The notes: generated by a model not told the origin, from the sequence alone. Shown: positions 20,453-29,784, counted from the stretch's first letter. The stretch: 64,000 nt of DNA from Scandinavium sp051650185 (GCF_051650185.1 NZ_JBOFIN010000014.1:3576-67575), one strand, 5' to 3'. Program-made: numbers and translations.

Positions 20453-20859
20453 TCTGGAAACGTACCGCTACGTTGGAAAGCCTCAATGCCATGAGCGAAG
20501 GCAATATGGTCGGGCTTCTCGATATTCGTTTTGAGCGCATTGATGAAGACAGCCTGGAAGCTTCCATGCCGGTCGACAGCCGCACGCACCAGCCATTTGG
20601 CCTGTTACACGGTGGTGCTTCCGTGGTGCTGGCAGAAACCCTGGGTTCCGTAGCGGGTTATCTCTGCACGCAGGGTGATGAGAAGGTGGTGGGCGTGGAA
20701 GTGAACGCCAATCATCTGCGTTCTGTTCGTGATGGACGAGTGCGCGGTGTCTGCAAGGCATTGCATGCCGGACGCAGGCATCAGGTGTGGCAAATTGAGA
20801 TCTTCGATGAGCACGGCAAATTGTGCTGCACTTCTCGTCTGACAACGGCCGTGGTTTAG
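20449..20859 (+). CDS. menI: 1,4-dihydroxy-2-naphthoyl-CoA thioesterase MenI (YdiI)
   Basis: The 136-residue hotdog-fold thioesterase removes CoA from DHNA-CoA in menaquinone synthesis. The motif QPFGLLHGGASVVLAETLGS carries the catalytic Glu63, as in E. coli MenI. The ATG overlaps the ydiJ stop (ATGA), so the two genes are translationally coupled. The sequence differs from E. coli MenI mainly in the central strand region. Confidence 0.93.
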   Translation: MIWKRTATLESLNAMSEGNMVGLLDIRFERIDEDSLEASMPVDSRTHQPFGLLHGGASVVLAETLGSVAGYLCTQGDEKVVGVEVNANHLRSVRDGRVRGVCKALHAGRRHQVWQIEIFDEHGKLCCTSRLTTAVV

Positions 20860-20896
20860 GCCAATGTTGAGATAAATTGAACAACAATGATTCTGA

Positions 20897-20921
20897 AAAA
20901 GCACCGCGCCGCGGTGCTTTT
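20897..20921 (+). terminator. Rho-independent terminator of ydiJ-menI
   Basis: AAAAGCACCGC-GCC-GCGGTGCTTTT, ending in T and C residues, lies 38 bp beyond the menI stop. Confidence 0.85.
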
Positions 20922-20924
20922 CTT

Positions 20925-21292
20925 CATTATTTCTGACGAATTGCCTTAATAAACAGCATGGCCAAAATCATTAATCATTAGCAGTGTAATTATTCGTAAT
21001 TAAATATCAGACATTTCCCGTTTTATAAATGAGCACTTAAGGTGAGCTTCAGATTAATTCACTATCTTTTTCTAAACGAATGTAGCATCCTGCCTCCAGG
21101 CAGTTAACCTTGCCACAACGAAACCTGCTTTTATCTCTTATATGGACTCAGTTTATCGGGAGATTTTTGGCGTTCGACTCAGAACTCTGTTTTTGAGCAA
21201 CGTGAAAATTTGTTCTGTATCGCCTAAAGATTGATGATTTCCTTCGTTTTTTCCTTATGCGCTACTGGCTCACATGCTTACAGGAATTAACG
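20925..21292 (+). promoter_or_regulatory. Long AT-rich upstream region/leader of the lpxP-type gene
   Basis: This 368-bp stretch holds no convincing gene. It contains a small hairpin (CTGCC-TCCA-GGCAG, near 21090-21103) and several AT-rich blocks. Its length is consistent with a structured 5' leader such as those of cold-induced genes. No specific cold box or sigma-factor site can be asserted. Confidence 0.4.
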
Positions 21293-22207
21293 ATGGCAAA
21301 AGCCTTCGACACAACGCTGCTGCACCCCCGTAACTGGCTCACCTGGTTTGGCTTAGGCGTGCTCTGGCTGATCGTACAACTCCCTTATCCGCTGCTTTAT
21401 ATCATTGGCTCTTCTCTGGGTCGTGCATCACGCCCATTTTTGAAAAGAAGGGAAAAGATAGCGTCAAGAAATATATCGCTCTGTTTTCCTGACATGAATG
21501 CTGAAGCGAAAGAGAAATTAATTGAACAGAATTTTATTTCTTTAGGAATGGGATTAATTGAAACGGGAATGGCCTGGTTCTGGAGTGATGCCCGGGTTAA
21601 AAAATGGTTTGATGTAGAAGGCTATGCCAACCTCACTCGTGCGCTGGAAGATAAAAAGGGCGTCATGGTGGTCGGCGTGCATTTTATGTCGCTTGAATTA
21701 GGTGGCCGCGCCATGGGGCTGTGTCGCCCGATGATGGCAACCTATCGTCCGCATAACAGCAAAATGATGGAATGGGTGCAGACCAAAGGTCGCCTTCGTT
21801 CTAATAAGGCCATGATCGATCGTCGTAATTTGCGCGGCCTGGTCAGTGCGCTGAAAGACGGCGAAGCGGTGTGGTTTGCGCCCGATCAGGATTACGGCCC
21901 GAAAGGCAGTACTTTTGCGCCGTTCTTCTCGGTTCCTCAGGCGGCAACCACAAACGGTACCTACGTGCTTTCGCGCCTCTCCGGAGCTGATCTGCTGAGT
22001 ATTACCATGGTGCGTAAAGCGAATAACCGTGGTTACAGCCTGCACATCAGCGAACTGATGACCGATTACCCGATTGAAGACGAGTTCAAGGCTGCAAGCT
22101 ACATGAACAAGGTGATTGAGAAAGAGATCCTGCGTGCGCCAGAACAGTATCTGTGGGTGCACAGGCGCTTTAAGACTCGCCCGGCCGGCCAGTCTTCGCT
22201 CTATTGA
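21293..22207 (+). CDS. lpxP: LpxP-type lipid A palmitoleoyl/lauroyl acyltransferase
   Basis: The 304-residue LpxL/LpxM/LpxP-family enzyme adds a secondary acyl chain to Kdo2-lipid IVA at the inner membrane. The catalytic HX4E motif is VGVHFMSLELGG, and GLCRPMMATYRPHN and APEQYLWVHRRFKTRP follow. An N-terminal membrane segment (LTWFGLGVLWLIVQLPYPLLYIIG) is present. It resembles LpxP more than LpxL in VKKWFDVEGY and the MATYRPHN region. The ATG at 21293 is preferred to the one at 21257 because AGGA is properly spaced before it. E. coli lpxP lies elsewhere, so this may be a relocated or extra copy. Confidence 0.85.
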   Translation: MAKAFDTTLLHPRNWLTWFGLGVLWLIVQLPYPLLYIIGSSLGRASRPFLKRREKIASRNISLCFPDMNAEAKEKLIEQNFISLGMGLIETGMAWFWSDARVKKWFDVEGYANLTRALEDKKGVMVVGVHFMSLELGGRAMGLCRPMMATYRPHNSKMMEWVQTKGRLRSNKAMIDRRNLRGLVSALKDGEAVWFAPDQDYGPKGSTFAPFFSVPQAATTNGTYVLSRLSGADLLSITMVRKANNRGYSLHISELMTDYPIEDEFKAASYMNKVIEKEILRAPEQYLWVHRRFKTRPAGQSSLY

Positions 22208-22224
22208 TCTGACCGTTTTTACCG

Positions 22225-22263
22225 AAAGCCCTGCGCGTCTGCTCTGACCGCAGGGCTTTTTTG
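22225..22263 (+). terminator. Rho-independent terminator of the lpxP-type gene
   Basis: AAAGCCCTGCG pairs with CGCAGGGCTTT around a 13-base loop and is followed by T residues, 18 bp after the stop codon. Confidence 0.88.
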
Positions 22264-22490
22264 TTGCCTTAACCCCCGTAAACCCTATCTCATAAATAGA
22301 TATTTTCTATACATCTTTTAAAAACCGCCGAATTTGCGACTGGTTCACGATAAAGTCATTATTTTTCATAGCATTGAACAATTAAACCGATGACTACGTT
22401 CTCGGCGCACAGGGTCTATGCTTAGTGAAAGCCCCCAAAAAGGGTGATTCCGGGGAAAGCCCCTGCTGGTAAGGGGTTGAAGTGATAATC

Positions 22491-22509
22491 ATTATCACTA
22501 ACATAGCGA
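22491..22509. promoter_or_regulatory. Fur box of the suf operon
   Basis: AGTGATAATCATTATCACT is a perfect 19-bp palindrome containing the Fur core TGATAATCATTATCA. It lies 36 bp before sufA. Fur repression under iron sufficiency is known for E. coli suf, where OxyR and IscR also act further upstream. Confidence 0.92.
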
Positions 22510-22544
22510 TATGCCCTGGTGGCTTCAACTCATAAGGTGAACCT

Positions 22545-22919
22545 ATGGAATTGCAATCAGAAACCTTCAATCCTGCCGATTTTGCCTGGCGCGGCATCAG
22601 CATGACGCCAGAAGCCGCCGCACACGTGCGTGAGCTTGCGGCAAAGCAACATGTGCAGGGGATCCGGCTTGGGATCAAAACTTCCGGCTGCGCAGGTTTT
22701 GCCTACGTGCTGGACACGGTCACGGAACCGAAAGCTGACGATCTGCTGTTTGAATCGGAAGGCGCGAAATTGTGGGTGCCTTTGCAGGCCATGCCTTTTA
22801 TTGACGGTACCGAAGTCGATTATGTGCGTGAAGGCTTAAACCAGATCTTCAAGTTCTATAACCCGAAAGCGCAGCACGAATGCGGCTGTGGTGAAAGTTT
22901 TGGGGTGCAGGCGGAGTAA
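22545..22919 (+). CDS. sufA: A-type Fe-S carrier SufA
   Basis: This 124-residue A-type scaffold/carrier receives Fe-S clusters from SufBCD and passes them to apoproteins. The three conserved cysteines are Cys49 (TSGCAGFAYV) and Cys113/Cys115 (HECGCGESFG). It is the first gene of the six-gene suf operon, used under iron limitation and oxidative stress. The next gene starts 2 bp after its stop codon. AAGGTGA supplies the ribosome site. Confidence 0.97.
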   Translation: MELQSETFNPADFAWRGISMTPEAAAHVRELAAKQHVQGIRLGIKTSGCAGFAYVLDTVTEPKADDLLFESEGAKLWVPLQAMPFIDGTEVDYVREGLNQIFKFYNPKAQHECGCGESFGVQAE

Positions 22920-22921
22920 CC

Positions 22922-24409
22922 ATGTCACGTAATACTGAAGCAACTGACGATGTCAAAACCTGGACCGGTGGGCAGCTGAACTATAAAGAAGGCTTTTTCA
23001 CCCAACTGCAAACCGATGAGCTGGCAAAAGGGATCAGCGAGGAAGTCGTGCGCGCTATCTCGGCGAAACGTAACGAGCCAGAATGGATGCTCGAATTCCG
23101 CTTAAACGCCTACCGTGCGTGGCTTGAAATGAAAGAACCTCACTGGCTGAAAGCCCATTACGACAAGCTGAATTATCAGGACTACAGCTACTATTCCGCG
23201 CCATCCTGCGGCAACTGCGATGAGACTTGCGCTTCTGAACCCGGGGCGGTGCAGCAAACGGGAGCGAATGCGTTCCTCAATGAAGAAGTTGAGGCCGCGT
23301 TTAATCAGCTCGGCGTGCCCGTCCGTGAAGGGCGTGAGGTTGCCGTCGACGCGATTTTCGATTCTGTGTCCGTGGCGACAACCTACCGTGAAAAACTGGC
23401 GGAGCAGGGGATCATTTTCTGCTCGTTCGGCGAAGCCATTCATGACCATCCTGAACTGGTACAGAAATACCTCGGCACTGTGGTGCCCGGCAACGATAAC
23501 TTCTTTGCGGCCCTGAACGCGGCTGTGGCCTCCGATGGCACCTTTATCTATATCCCCAAAGGCGTGCGCTGCCCAATGGAGCTGTCGACCTATTTCCGCA
23601 TCAACGCGGAGAAAACCGGCCAGTTTGAACGCACCATTTTAGTGGCCGATGAAGACAGCTATGTCAGCTATATCGAAGGGTGTTCCGCGCCAGTGCGCGA
23701 CAGCTATCAGCTGCATGCCGCAGTGGTTGAAGTCATCATCCACAAAAATGCCGAAGTGAAATACTCCACGGTGCAGAACTGGTTCCCGGGCGACAACAAC
23801 ACCGGCGGCATCCTGAACTTTGTGACCAAGCGTGCGCTGTGCGAAGGTGAAAACAGCAAGATGTCATGGACGCAGTCGGAGACCGGATCGGCAATCACCT
23901 GGAAATACCCGAGCTGTATATTGCGCGGCGACAACTCCATCGGTGAGTTTTTCTCCGTCGCGCTCACCAGCGGGCATCAGCAGGCCGATACCGGCACCAA
24001 AATGATCCACATCGGCAAGAACACCAAATCGACCATTATCTCGAAAGGGATTTCCGCCGGGCACAGCCAGAACAGCTACCGCGGCTTAGTGAAAATCATG
24101 CCGACAGCGACCAATGCGCGAAACTTTACCCAGTGCGACTCGATGCTGATTGGGCCGGACAGCGGGGCGCATACCTTCCCGTACGTTGAGTGCCGTAACA
24201 ACACGGCTCAACTCGAACATGAGGCTACCACTTCGCGCATTGGTGAAGATCAGCTGTTTTACTGCCTGCAGCGCGGGATCAGTGAAGATGACGCTATCTC
24301 GATGATCGTCAATGGTTTCTGTAAGGACGTTTTCTCTGAGCTGCCACTGGAATTTGCCGTTGAAGCGCAAAAACTGCTGGCTATCAGCCTCGAACACAGC
24401 GTCGGTTAA
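22922..24409 (+). CDS. sufB: Fe-S cluster scaffold subunit SufB
   Basis: The 495-residue core subunit of the SufBC2D scaffold complex accepts persulfide sulfur from SufE. Cys405 (TQCDSMLIG) matches the position of the essential E. coli cysteine. The C-terminal EHEATTSRIGEDQLFYCLQRG is the SufB/D family hallmark. The N-terminal CGNCDETCASE region contains a further cysteine cluster. Length is identical to E. coli. Confidence 0.97.
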   Translation: MSRNTEATDDVKTWTGGQLNYKEGFFTQLQTDELAKGISEEVVRAISAKRNEPEWMLEFRLNAYRAWLEMKEPHWLKAHYDKLNYQDYSYYSAPSCGNCDETCASEPGAVQQTGANAFLNEEVEAAFNQLGVPVREGREVAVDAIFDSVSVATTYREKLAEQGIIFCSFGEAIHDHPELVQKYLGTVVPGNDNFFAALNAAVASDGTFIYIPKGVRCPMELSTYFRINAEKTGQFERTILVADEDSYVSYIEGCSAPVRDSYQLHAAVVEVIIHKNAEVKYSTVQNWFPGDNNTGGILNFVTKRALCEGENSKMSWTQSETGSAITWKYPSCILRGDNSIGEFFSVALTSGHQQADTGTKMIHIGKNTKSTIISKGISAGHSQNSYRGLVKIMPTATNARNFTQCDSMLIGPDSGAHTFPYVECRNNTAQLEHEATTSRIGEDQLFYCLQRGISEDDAISMIVNGFCKDVFSELPLEFAVEAQKLLAISLEHSVG

Positions 24410-24425
24410 GGATTAAGGGACACAC

Positions 24426-25172
24426 ATGTTAAGCATTAAAGATTTGCAGGTTGCGGTAGAAGACAAAGAAATCCTGCGTGGGTTAAGCCTGGACGTTCGT
24501 CCGGGTGAAGTGCATGCCATTATGGGGCCGAACGGTTCCGGGAAAAGCACGCTTTCCGCCACTTTAGCGGGCCGTGAAGATTATGAAGTCACGGGTGGGA
24601 GCGTCGAATTTAAAGGTAAAGACCTGCTCGAACTTGCGCCGGAAGACCGCGCGGGTGAAGGCATCTTTATGGCATTCCAGTATCCGGTGGAAATTCCCGG
24701 CGTCAGCAATCAATTCTTCCTGCAAACGGCTCTCAATGCCGTGCGCCAGTATCGTGGGCAGCCCACGCTCGACCGCTTTGATTTTCAGGATCTGATGGAA
24801 GAGAAAATCAAACTGCTGAAAATGCCGGAAGACCTGCTGACCCGTTCCGTTAACGTGGGCTTTTCCGGCGGCGAGAAAAAGCGCAACGATATCCTGCAAA
24901 TGGCGGTGCTGGAGCCGGAACTGTGCATTCTGGATGAGTCCGATTCAGGGCTGGACATCGACGCCCTGAAAATTGTCTCTGAGGGCGTCAATGCTCTGCG
25001 TGACGGCAAACGTTCTTTTATCATCGTCACGCACTATCAGCGCATTCTCGATTACATCAAACCGGATTATGTCCATGTTCTGTATCAGGGCCGTATTGTG
25101 AAATCCGGTGATTTTACGCTGGTGAAACAACTCGAGGAGCAAGGCTATGGCTGGCTTACCGAACAGCAGTAA
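24426..25172 (+). CDS. sufC: Suf ATPase SufC
   Basis: This 248-residue soluble ABC-type ATPase drives conformational change of SufB-SufD during cluster assembly. Walker A is GPNGSGKST near residues 34-42, the signature is FSGGEKKRNDI, and Walker B is CILDESDSGLD. DESD replaces the usual DEPT, as is typical of SufC. Its 3' end overlaps the sufD start by 26 bp, implying coupled translation. Confidence 0.97.
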   Translation: MLSIKDLQVAVEDKEILRGLSLDVRPGEVHAIMGPNGSGKSTLSATLAGREDYEVTGGSVEFKGKDLLELAPEDRAGEGIFMAFQYPVEIPGVSNQFFLQTALNAVRQYRGQPTLDRFDFQDLMEEKIKLLKMPEDLLTRSVNVGFSGGEKKRNDILQMAVLEPELCILDESDSGLDIDALKIVSEGVNALRDGKRSFIIVTHYQRILDYIKPDYVHVLYQGRIVKSGDFTLVKQLEEQGYGWLTEQQ

Positions 25173-26418
25173 CGCACTGCAACAGTGGCATCATCTGTTC
25201 GAGGCTCAGGGCAAGGCGCGCACGCCGCATGCTGAGCAACACTTGCAACAGATGTTGCGCCTTGGGTTGCCAACGCGTAAGCACGAGAACTGGAAATACA
25301 CCCCGCTGGACGGGTTGCTGAATAACCGGTTTGTCAGCACCGCGTCGACGTTGACGGCTGAGCAGCGTGACGCACTGGCATTGCCTGTCGAAGCGTTGCG
25401 GCTGGTCTTTGTTAACGGTCAGTATTGCGCTGAACTGAGCGATAAACTGGCTGACAGTGGTTTTCAGATCACGGTTGATAACTATCGAGAAAATTTACCC
25501 GCTGCGGTGCAGTCTGAAGTCTTCCTGCATCTGACGGAAAGCCTCGCGCAGACCGTGACTCACATTAAGGTGGCGCGAAATCAGCGTCCTGAAAAGCCTC
25601 TGCTGCTGATGCATATCACCCAGGGGCTGGACGGCGAGGAGATGAATACTGCGCATTATCGCCATCATCTTGAGCTGGAAACTGGCGCAGAAGCGACGGT
25701 CATCGAGCATTTTGTCAGCCTGAACGAAACGCGCCACTTCACCGGTTCACGCCTGACCATGCAGGTTGCGGCTGGGGCACATCTGCAACACATCAAACTC
25801 GCGTTTGAGAACCCGCAGAGTTACCACTTCGCTCACAATGATATTCAGCTAGGCCAGGATGCCAGCGCCCACAGCCACAGCTTCCTGCTGGGCGGCGCGG
25901 TGTTACGCCACAACACCAGCACGCAGCTGAATGGTGAAAACACGACGCTGCGTATCAACAGCCTGGCGATGCCGGTCAAAAGCGAAGTCTGCGACACGCG
26001 AACCTGGCTTGAGCATAACAAAGGGTACTGCAACAGCCGTCAGCTGCATAAAACGATCGTCAACGACAAAGGCCGTGCGGTGTTTAATGGCCTGATTAAC
26101 GTGGCGCAGCACGCCATCAAAACTGACGGGCAGATGACCAACAACAATTTGCTGTTAGGACGCTTGTCGGAAGTGGATACCAAGCCGCAGCTTGAAATCT
26201 ACGCCGATGACGTTAAGTGCAGCCATGGGGCAACCATTGGTCGTATTGATGATGAACAGCTCTTCTATCTGCGTTCACGCGGCATAGACCAGCAGGCTGC
26301 GCAGCAGATGATCATTTACGCCTTTGCCGCGGAACTGACGGAAGCAATCAGCGACGAAGCCATCAGGCATCAGATTCTGGCCCGTATCGGTCAGCGTTTG
26401 CCGGGAGGAAGCGAATGA
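25147..26418 (+). CDS. sufD: Fe-S cluster assembly subunit SufD
   Basis: The 423-residue SufB paralogue pairs with SufB and SufC in the scaffold complex and is linked to iron acquisition. Family features are the N-terminal RKHENWKYTPLDGLL and the C-terminal CSHGATIGRIDDEQLFYLRSRG. The start codon lies within sufC (26-bp overlap, GAGGAG upstream) and the stop overlaps sufS, giving a tightly coupled gene block. Confidence 0.96.
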   Translation: MAGLPNSSNALQQWHHLFEAQGKARTPHAEQHLQQMLRLGLPTRKHENWKYTPLDGLLNNRFVSTASTLTAEQRDALALPVEALRLVFVNGQYCAELSDKLADSGFQITVDNYRENLPAAVQSEVFLHLTESLAQTVTHIKVARNQRPEKPLLLMHITQGLDGEEMNTAHYRHHLELETGAEATVIEHFVSLNETRHFTGSRLTMQVAAGAHLQHIKLAFENPQSYHFAHNDIQLGQDASAHSHSFLLGGAVLRHNTSTQLNGENTTLRINSLAMPVKSEVCDTRTWLEHNKGYCNSRQLHKTIVNDKGRAVFNGLINVAQHAIKTDGQMTNNNLLLGRLSEVDTKPQLEIYADDVKCSHGATIGRIDDEQLFYLRSRGIDQQAAQQMIIYAFAAELTEAISDEAIRHQILARIGQRLPGGSE

Positions 26419-27635
26419 CATTTTCCATTGAGCGAGTCAGGGCTGATTTCCCGGTGCTTTCCCGTGAGGTTAATGGGCAACCGCTGGCGTATCTCGACAG
26501 CGCCGCCAGTGCGCAGAAACCCAATGCTGTGATTGATGCCGAGGCCGAGTTTTATCGCCACGGTTACGCCGCTGTGCATCGCGGCATTCACACCTTGAGC
26601 GCGGAAGCGACCACGCGTATGGAGCAAGTGCGCCAGCAGGCGGCTACGTTTTTGAATGCTGCGTCGGCGGAAGAGTTAGTTTTCGTGCGTGGCACCACTG
26701 AAGGGATCAACCTGGTCGCCAACAGCTGGGGCAGCAGCAACGTCGGCAAGGGCGATAACATCATCATCAGTCAGATGGAGCACCATGCGAATATCGTGCC
26801 CTGGCAGATGCTCTGTGCTCGCGTGGGAGCAGAGTTGCGTGTTATCCCACTCAATCAGGACGGCACGCTTCAGCTTGATGCGGTGCCTGCGTTGTTTGAC
26901 GAGAACACCAGACTGCTCGCCATCACTCAGGTTTCGAACGTCCTGGGAACCGAAAATCCGGTAAAAGCGCTGGTTTCACTGGCCCATCAGCACGGGGCGA
27001 AAGCGTTGATCGATGGTGCACAGGCGGTGATGCACCATGCGGTGGACGTGCAGGATCTTGATTGCGATTTTTACGTTTTCTCCGGCCATAAACTGTACGG
27101 CCCAACCGGCATTGGTGTGCTGTATGTGAAAGAGGCGATTTTGCAGGAGATGCCACCGTGGGAAGGGGGCGGCTCAATGATTGCCACCGTCAGCCTGACG
27201 GAAGGCACCACCTGGGCGAAAGCGCCGTGGCGATTCGAAGCAGGCACGCCGAATACGGGGGGGATTATCGCGTTGGGGGCTGCCCTGGAGTATGTCAGCG
27301 GTCTTGGGCTGGAGAATATTGCCGATTACGAACAAACGTTAATGCACTATGCGATGGCGGAGCTCGCCACCGTGCCGGATATCGTTTTATATGGCCCACA
27401 AAATCGTCTGGGGGTAGTCGCGTTTAATCTGGGCAAACACCATGCGTACGATGTTGGCAGCTTCCTCGATAACTACGGCATCGCTGTGCGCACCGGGCAC
27501 CACTGCGCCATGCCGCTGATGGCGTTTTATAACGTGCCAGCCATGTGCCGCGCTTCACTGGCGATGTACAACACGGTTGAAGAGGTGGACCGTCTGGTGG
27601 CAGGATTAAAACGTATTCACCGCCTGCTGGGCTAA
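26415..27635 (+). CDS. sufS: Cysteine desulfurase SufS
   Basis: The 406-residue PLP enzyme removes sulfur from cysteine as a persulfide on Cys364 (RTGHHCAMPLM). It also has selenocysteine lyase activity in the family. The PLP-binding lysine is Lys226 (FSGHKLYGPTG). Both residue numbers equal those of E. coli SufS. The start overlaps the sufD stop as ATGA. SufE accepts the persulfide sulfur. Confidence 0.97.
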   Translation: MTFSIERVRADFPVLSREVNGQPLAYLDSAASAQKPNAVIDAEAEFYRHGYAAVHRGIHTLSAEATTRMEQVRQQAATFLNAASAEELVFVRGTTEGINLVANSWGSSNVGKGDNIIISQMEHHANIVPWQMLCARVGAELRVIPLNQDGTLQLDAVPALFDENTRLLAITQVSNVLGTENPVKALVSLAHQHGAKALIDGAQAVMHHAVDVQDLDCDFYVFSGHKLYGPTGIGVLYVKEAILQEMPPWEGGGSMIATVSLTEGTTWAKAPWRFEAGTPNTGGIIALGAALEYVSGLGLENIADYEQTLMHYAMAELATVPDIVLYGPQNRLGVVAFNLGKHHAYDVGSFLDNYGIAVRTGHHCAMPLMAFYNVPAMCRASLAMYNTVEEVDRLVAGLKRIHRLLG

Positions 27636-27647
27636 CAGGGAGCAAAC

Positions 27648-28064
27648 ATGGCCGACTTGCCGGACAAAGACAAACTGTTGCGCAACTTCGCCCGTTGCGC
27701 CAACTGGGAAGAGAAATACCTCTATATTATCGAACTGGGGCAGCGATTAGCGCCGCTCAGCCCGGAGGCGCACACGCCAGACAACATCATTCAGGGCTGT
27801 CAGAGTCAGGTCTGGATAGTGATGCAGCGTAATGAAGAAGGGCGCATTACCTTACAGGGTGATAGCGATGCAGCCATTGTTAAAGGGCTGATTGCTATTG
27901 TGTTTATCCTCTATCACCAGATGACCGCTCAGGACATTCTGGCGTTTGATGTGCGCCCGTGGTTTGAGCAAATGGCGCTGACTCAACACCTCACGCCCTC
28001 GCGTTCGCAGGGGCTCGAAGCCATGATCCGTGCAATTCGCACGCAGGCTCTCAGTTTTAGCTAA
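27648..28064 (+). CDS. sufE: Sulfur-transfer protein SufE
   Basis: This 138-residue partner of SufS stimulates its desulfurase activity and takes sulfur on Cys51 (NIIQGCQSQVW), the residue number found in E. coli. It hands sulfur to SufB. It is the last gene of the suf operon, 12 bp after sufS, with AGGGAG as ribosome site. No strong terminator is seen before ldtE. Confidence 0.96.
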   Translation: MADLPDKDKLLRNFARCANWEEKYLYIIELGQRLAPLSPEAHTPDNIIQGCQSQVWIVMQRNEEGRITLQGDSDAAIVKGLIAIVFILYHQMTAQDILAFDVRPWFEQMALTQHLTPSRSQGLEAMIRAIRTQALSFS

Positions 28065-28166
28065 ACTAAAAGTACAGCTTTCATTCTGTTACGCGAGGTG
28101 GGGATGCCGCCTCGCTGGTCGTTCAGCTTTCTGGCGTCCTGTCAGTGAATAAAAGGGAAACTCAGT

Positions 28167-29171
28167 ATGAAACGCGCGTCTCTTATTACTCTTATGCTGT
28201 TGGGTGCTCTTGGCGCGTCTCAGACCGCCAGAGCGGTTGAATACACATTGCCGTCCGACGGTAGCCGCCTGGTCGGGCAGAATCAGACTTACACGGTGCA
28301 GGAGGGCGATAACAACCTGCAAACTATCGCGCGACGGTTTGATACCGCAGCGATGATCATTCTTGAAGCCAACAATACCATTGCCCCCGTACCGAAGCCG
28401 GGCACGGAGGTGATCATCCCGTTGCAGCTGTTGCTGCCTGATGTGCCTCGTGAAGGGATTGTGGTCAATCTGGCGGAGCTGAGGCTCTATTATTTTCCAC
28501 CTGACGGTAAGAGCGTGCAGGTTTACCCGCTGGGCATCGGGCAATTGGGGCTGGAAACACCGGAGATGACGACACGCGTGGGGCAAAAAATCCCTAACCC
28601 AACGTGGACGCCAACTGCCGGGATACGTCAGCGTTCGCTGGAAAAAGGTGTCACGTTGCCTCCAGTCGTACCCGCAGGGCCGAATAATCCTCTGGGGCGC
28701 TTTGCACTGCGTCTTGCGTTCGGGAACGGCGAGTATTTGATTCATGGTACCAATGCGCAAAGCAGCGTTGGGCTGCGAGTCAGCTCGGGCTGTATGCGTA
28801 TGTTTGCCGATGACATCAAAGCGTTGTTCGCACAAGTCCGTGTCGGGACGCCAGTCAGGGTTATCAATCAGCCCGTGAAGTATTCAGTCGAGCCGAATGG
28901 CATGCGCTATATCGAGGTGCATCGTCCACTCTCACAGAGCGAAATGCAGAACACCCAGACCATGAGCTACACGCTGCCGGTGGGTTACAGCCAATTTGCC
29001 AGCGACAAAGGCACGGATAAGAGCATGGTGGATAAAGCGATGTATCGTCGGGCAGGGTATCCGGTAGTGGTTTCTCAGGGCGTTACGCCTGCGGCGACAG
29101 GAACGACGCCTGTGCTGTCTGTGCAAAACGGCATGCCAGCGACAGCCAATGAAACGCGGATAACTCAGTAA
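28167..29171 (+). CDS. ldtE: L,D-transpeptidase LdtE (YnhG)
   Basis: The 334-residue periplasmic enzyme makes 3-3 (mDAP-mDAP) cross-links in peptidoglycan. It has a signal peptide (about residues 1-23, ending ARAVE), a LysM domain (TYTVQEGDNNLQTIARRF near 39-85), and a YkuD catalytic domain. The catalytic motif is HGTN...SSGCMRM, with Cys209 as nucleophile. The C-terminal extension is family-typical. It converges on lpp, and both share a bidirectional terminator. Confidence 0.95.
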   Translation: MKRASLITLMLLGALGASQTARAVEYTLPSDGSRLVGQNQTYTVQEGDNNLQTIARRFDTAAMIILEANNTIAPVPKPGTEVIIPLQLLLPDVPREGIVVNLAELRLYYFPPDGKSVQVYPLGIGQLGLETPEMTTRVGQKIPNPTWTPTAGIRQRSLEKGVTLPPVVPAGPNNPLGRFALRLAFGNGEYLIHGTNAQSSVGLRVSSGCMRMFADDIKALFAQVRVGTPVRVINQPVKYSVEPNGMRYIEVHRPLSQSEMQNTQTMSYTLPVGYSQFASDKGTDKSMVDKAMYRRAGYPVVVSQGVTPAATGTTPVLSVQNGMPATANETRITQ

Positions 29172-29192
29172 AGCGGAATGAAAAAGAAGGGC

Positions 29193-29225
29193 AAAAAAAA
29201 TGGCGCACATTGTGCGCCATTTTTA
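29193..29225. terminator. Shared bidirectional terminator of ldtE and lpp
   Basis: ATGGCGCACA-TTGTGCGCCAT, flanked by eight A residues on the left and five T residues on the right, is a symmetric hairpin that serves both strands. Confidence 0.9.
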
Positions 29226-29237
29226 TTACAGGTACTC

Positions 29238-29474
29238 TTACTTACGGTAAGAGTGAGCCTGGTTGTCCAGACGCTGGTTAGCGCGAGCTGCGTCATCTTT
29301 AGCAGCCTGAACGTCAGAACGCATTGCGTTCACGTCGTTGCTCAGCTGGTCAACTTTAGCGTTCAGAGTCTGAACGTCAGAAGACAGCTGATCGATTTTA
29401 GCATTGCTGGAGCAACCAGCCAGCAGAGTAGAACCCAGGATTACCGCGCCCAGTACCAGTTTAGTACGATTCAT
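29238..29474 (-). CDS. lpp: Major outer-membrane lipoprotein Lpp (Braun lipoprotein)
   Basis: The 78-residue precursor has a lipoprotein signal peptide with lipobox LLAGC, processed at Cys21. The mature part is a trimeric coiled coil built on heptads (IDQLSSDVQTLNAKVDQL). The C-terminal lysine (HSYRK) is the residue attached covalently to peptidoglycan by L,D-transpeptidases. ldtE, encoding a related enzyme, is its neighbour. It is normally among the most abundant proteins of the cell. Confidence 0.98.
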   Translation of the reverse strand: MNRTKLVLGAVILGSTLLAGCSSNAKIDQLSSDVQTLNAKVDQLSNDVNAMRSDVQAAKDDAARANQRLDNQAHSYRK

Positions 29475-29730
29475 TATTAATACCCTCTAGATTGAGTTAA
29501 TCTCCATGTAGCGTTACAAGTATTACACAAAGTTTTTTAGGTTGAGAATATTTTTTTGATGGGAATACGCTTATTTTTGATCGTTCGCTCAAAGAAGCAT
29601 CGAACTTAACAATCAGGGGCAAAAAACTGTGTGAAAACAGCGCGGTTTCATCGGATTCATCTTAAATAATCAAAACTTAAATAGTGAAATCCGATTTGCT
29701 TTTTTATTAAACGTGGCTATTAGGTGGAAT
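29475..29730 (-). promoter_or_regulatory. lpp promoter and leader
   Basis: On the minus strand the A/T-rich lpp promoter is preserved almost base for base relative to E. coli as I recall it. The -10 AATACT is at 29519-29524, with a TTCTCA-like -35 about 18 bases upstream. A short leader follows, with the ribosome site AGAGGGTATTAATAATG. The remaining upstream 200 bp are AT-rich, with no gene visible. Confidence 0.8.
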
Positions 29731-29755
29731 AAAAAAAGCGCCACGAGGGCGCTTT
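29731..29755 (-). terminator. Rho-independent terminator of pykF
   Basis: On the minus strand AAAGCGCC-CTCGT-GGCGCTTT is followed by a seven-T run, about 30 bp beyond the pykF stop. Confidence 0.88.
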
Positions 29756-29784
29756 AGCGGATAAATTAATACGACTGGTAATAA

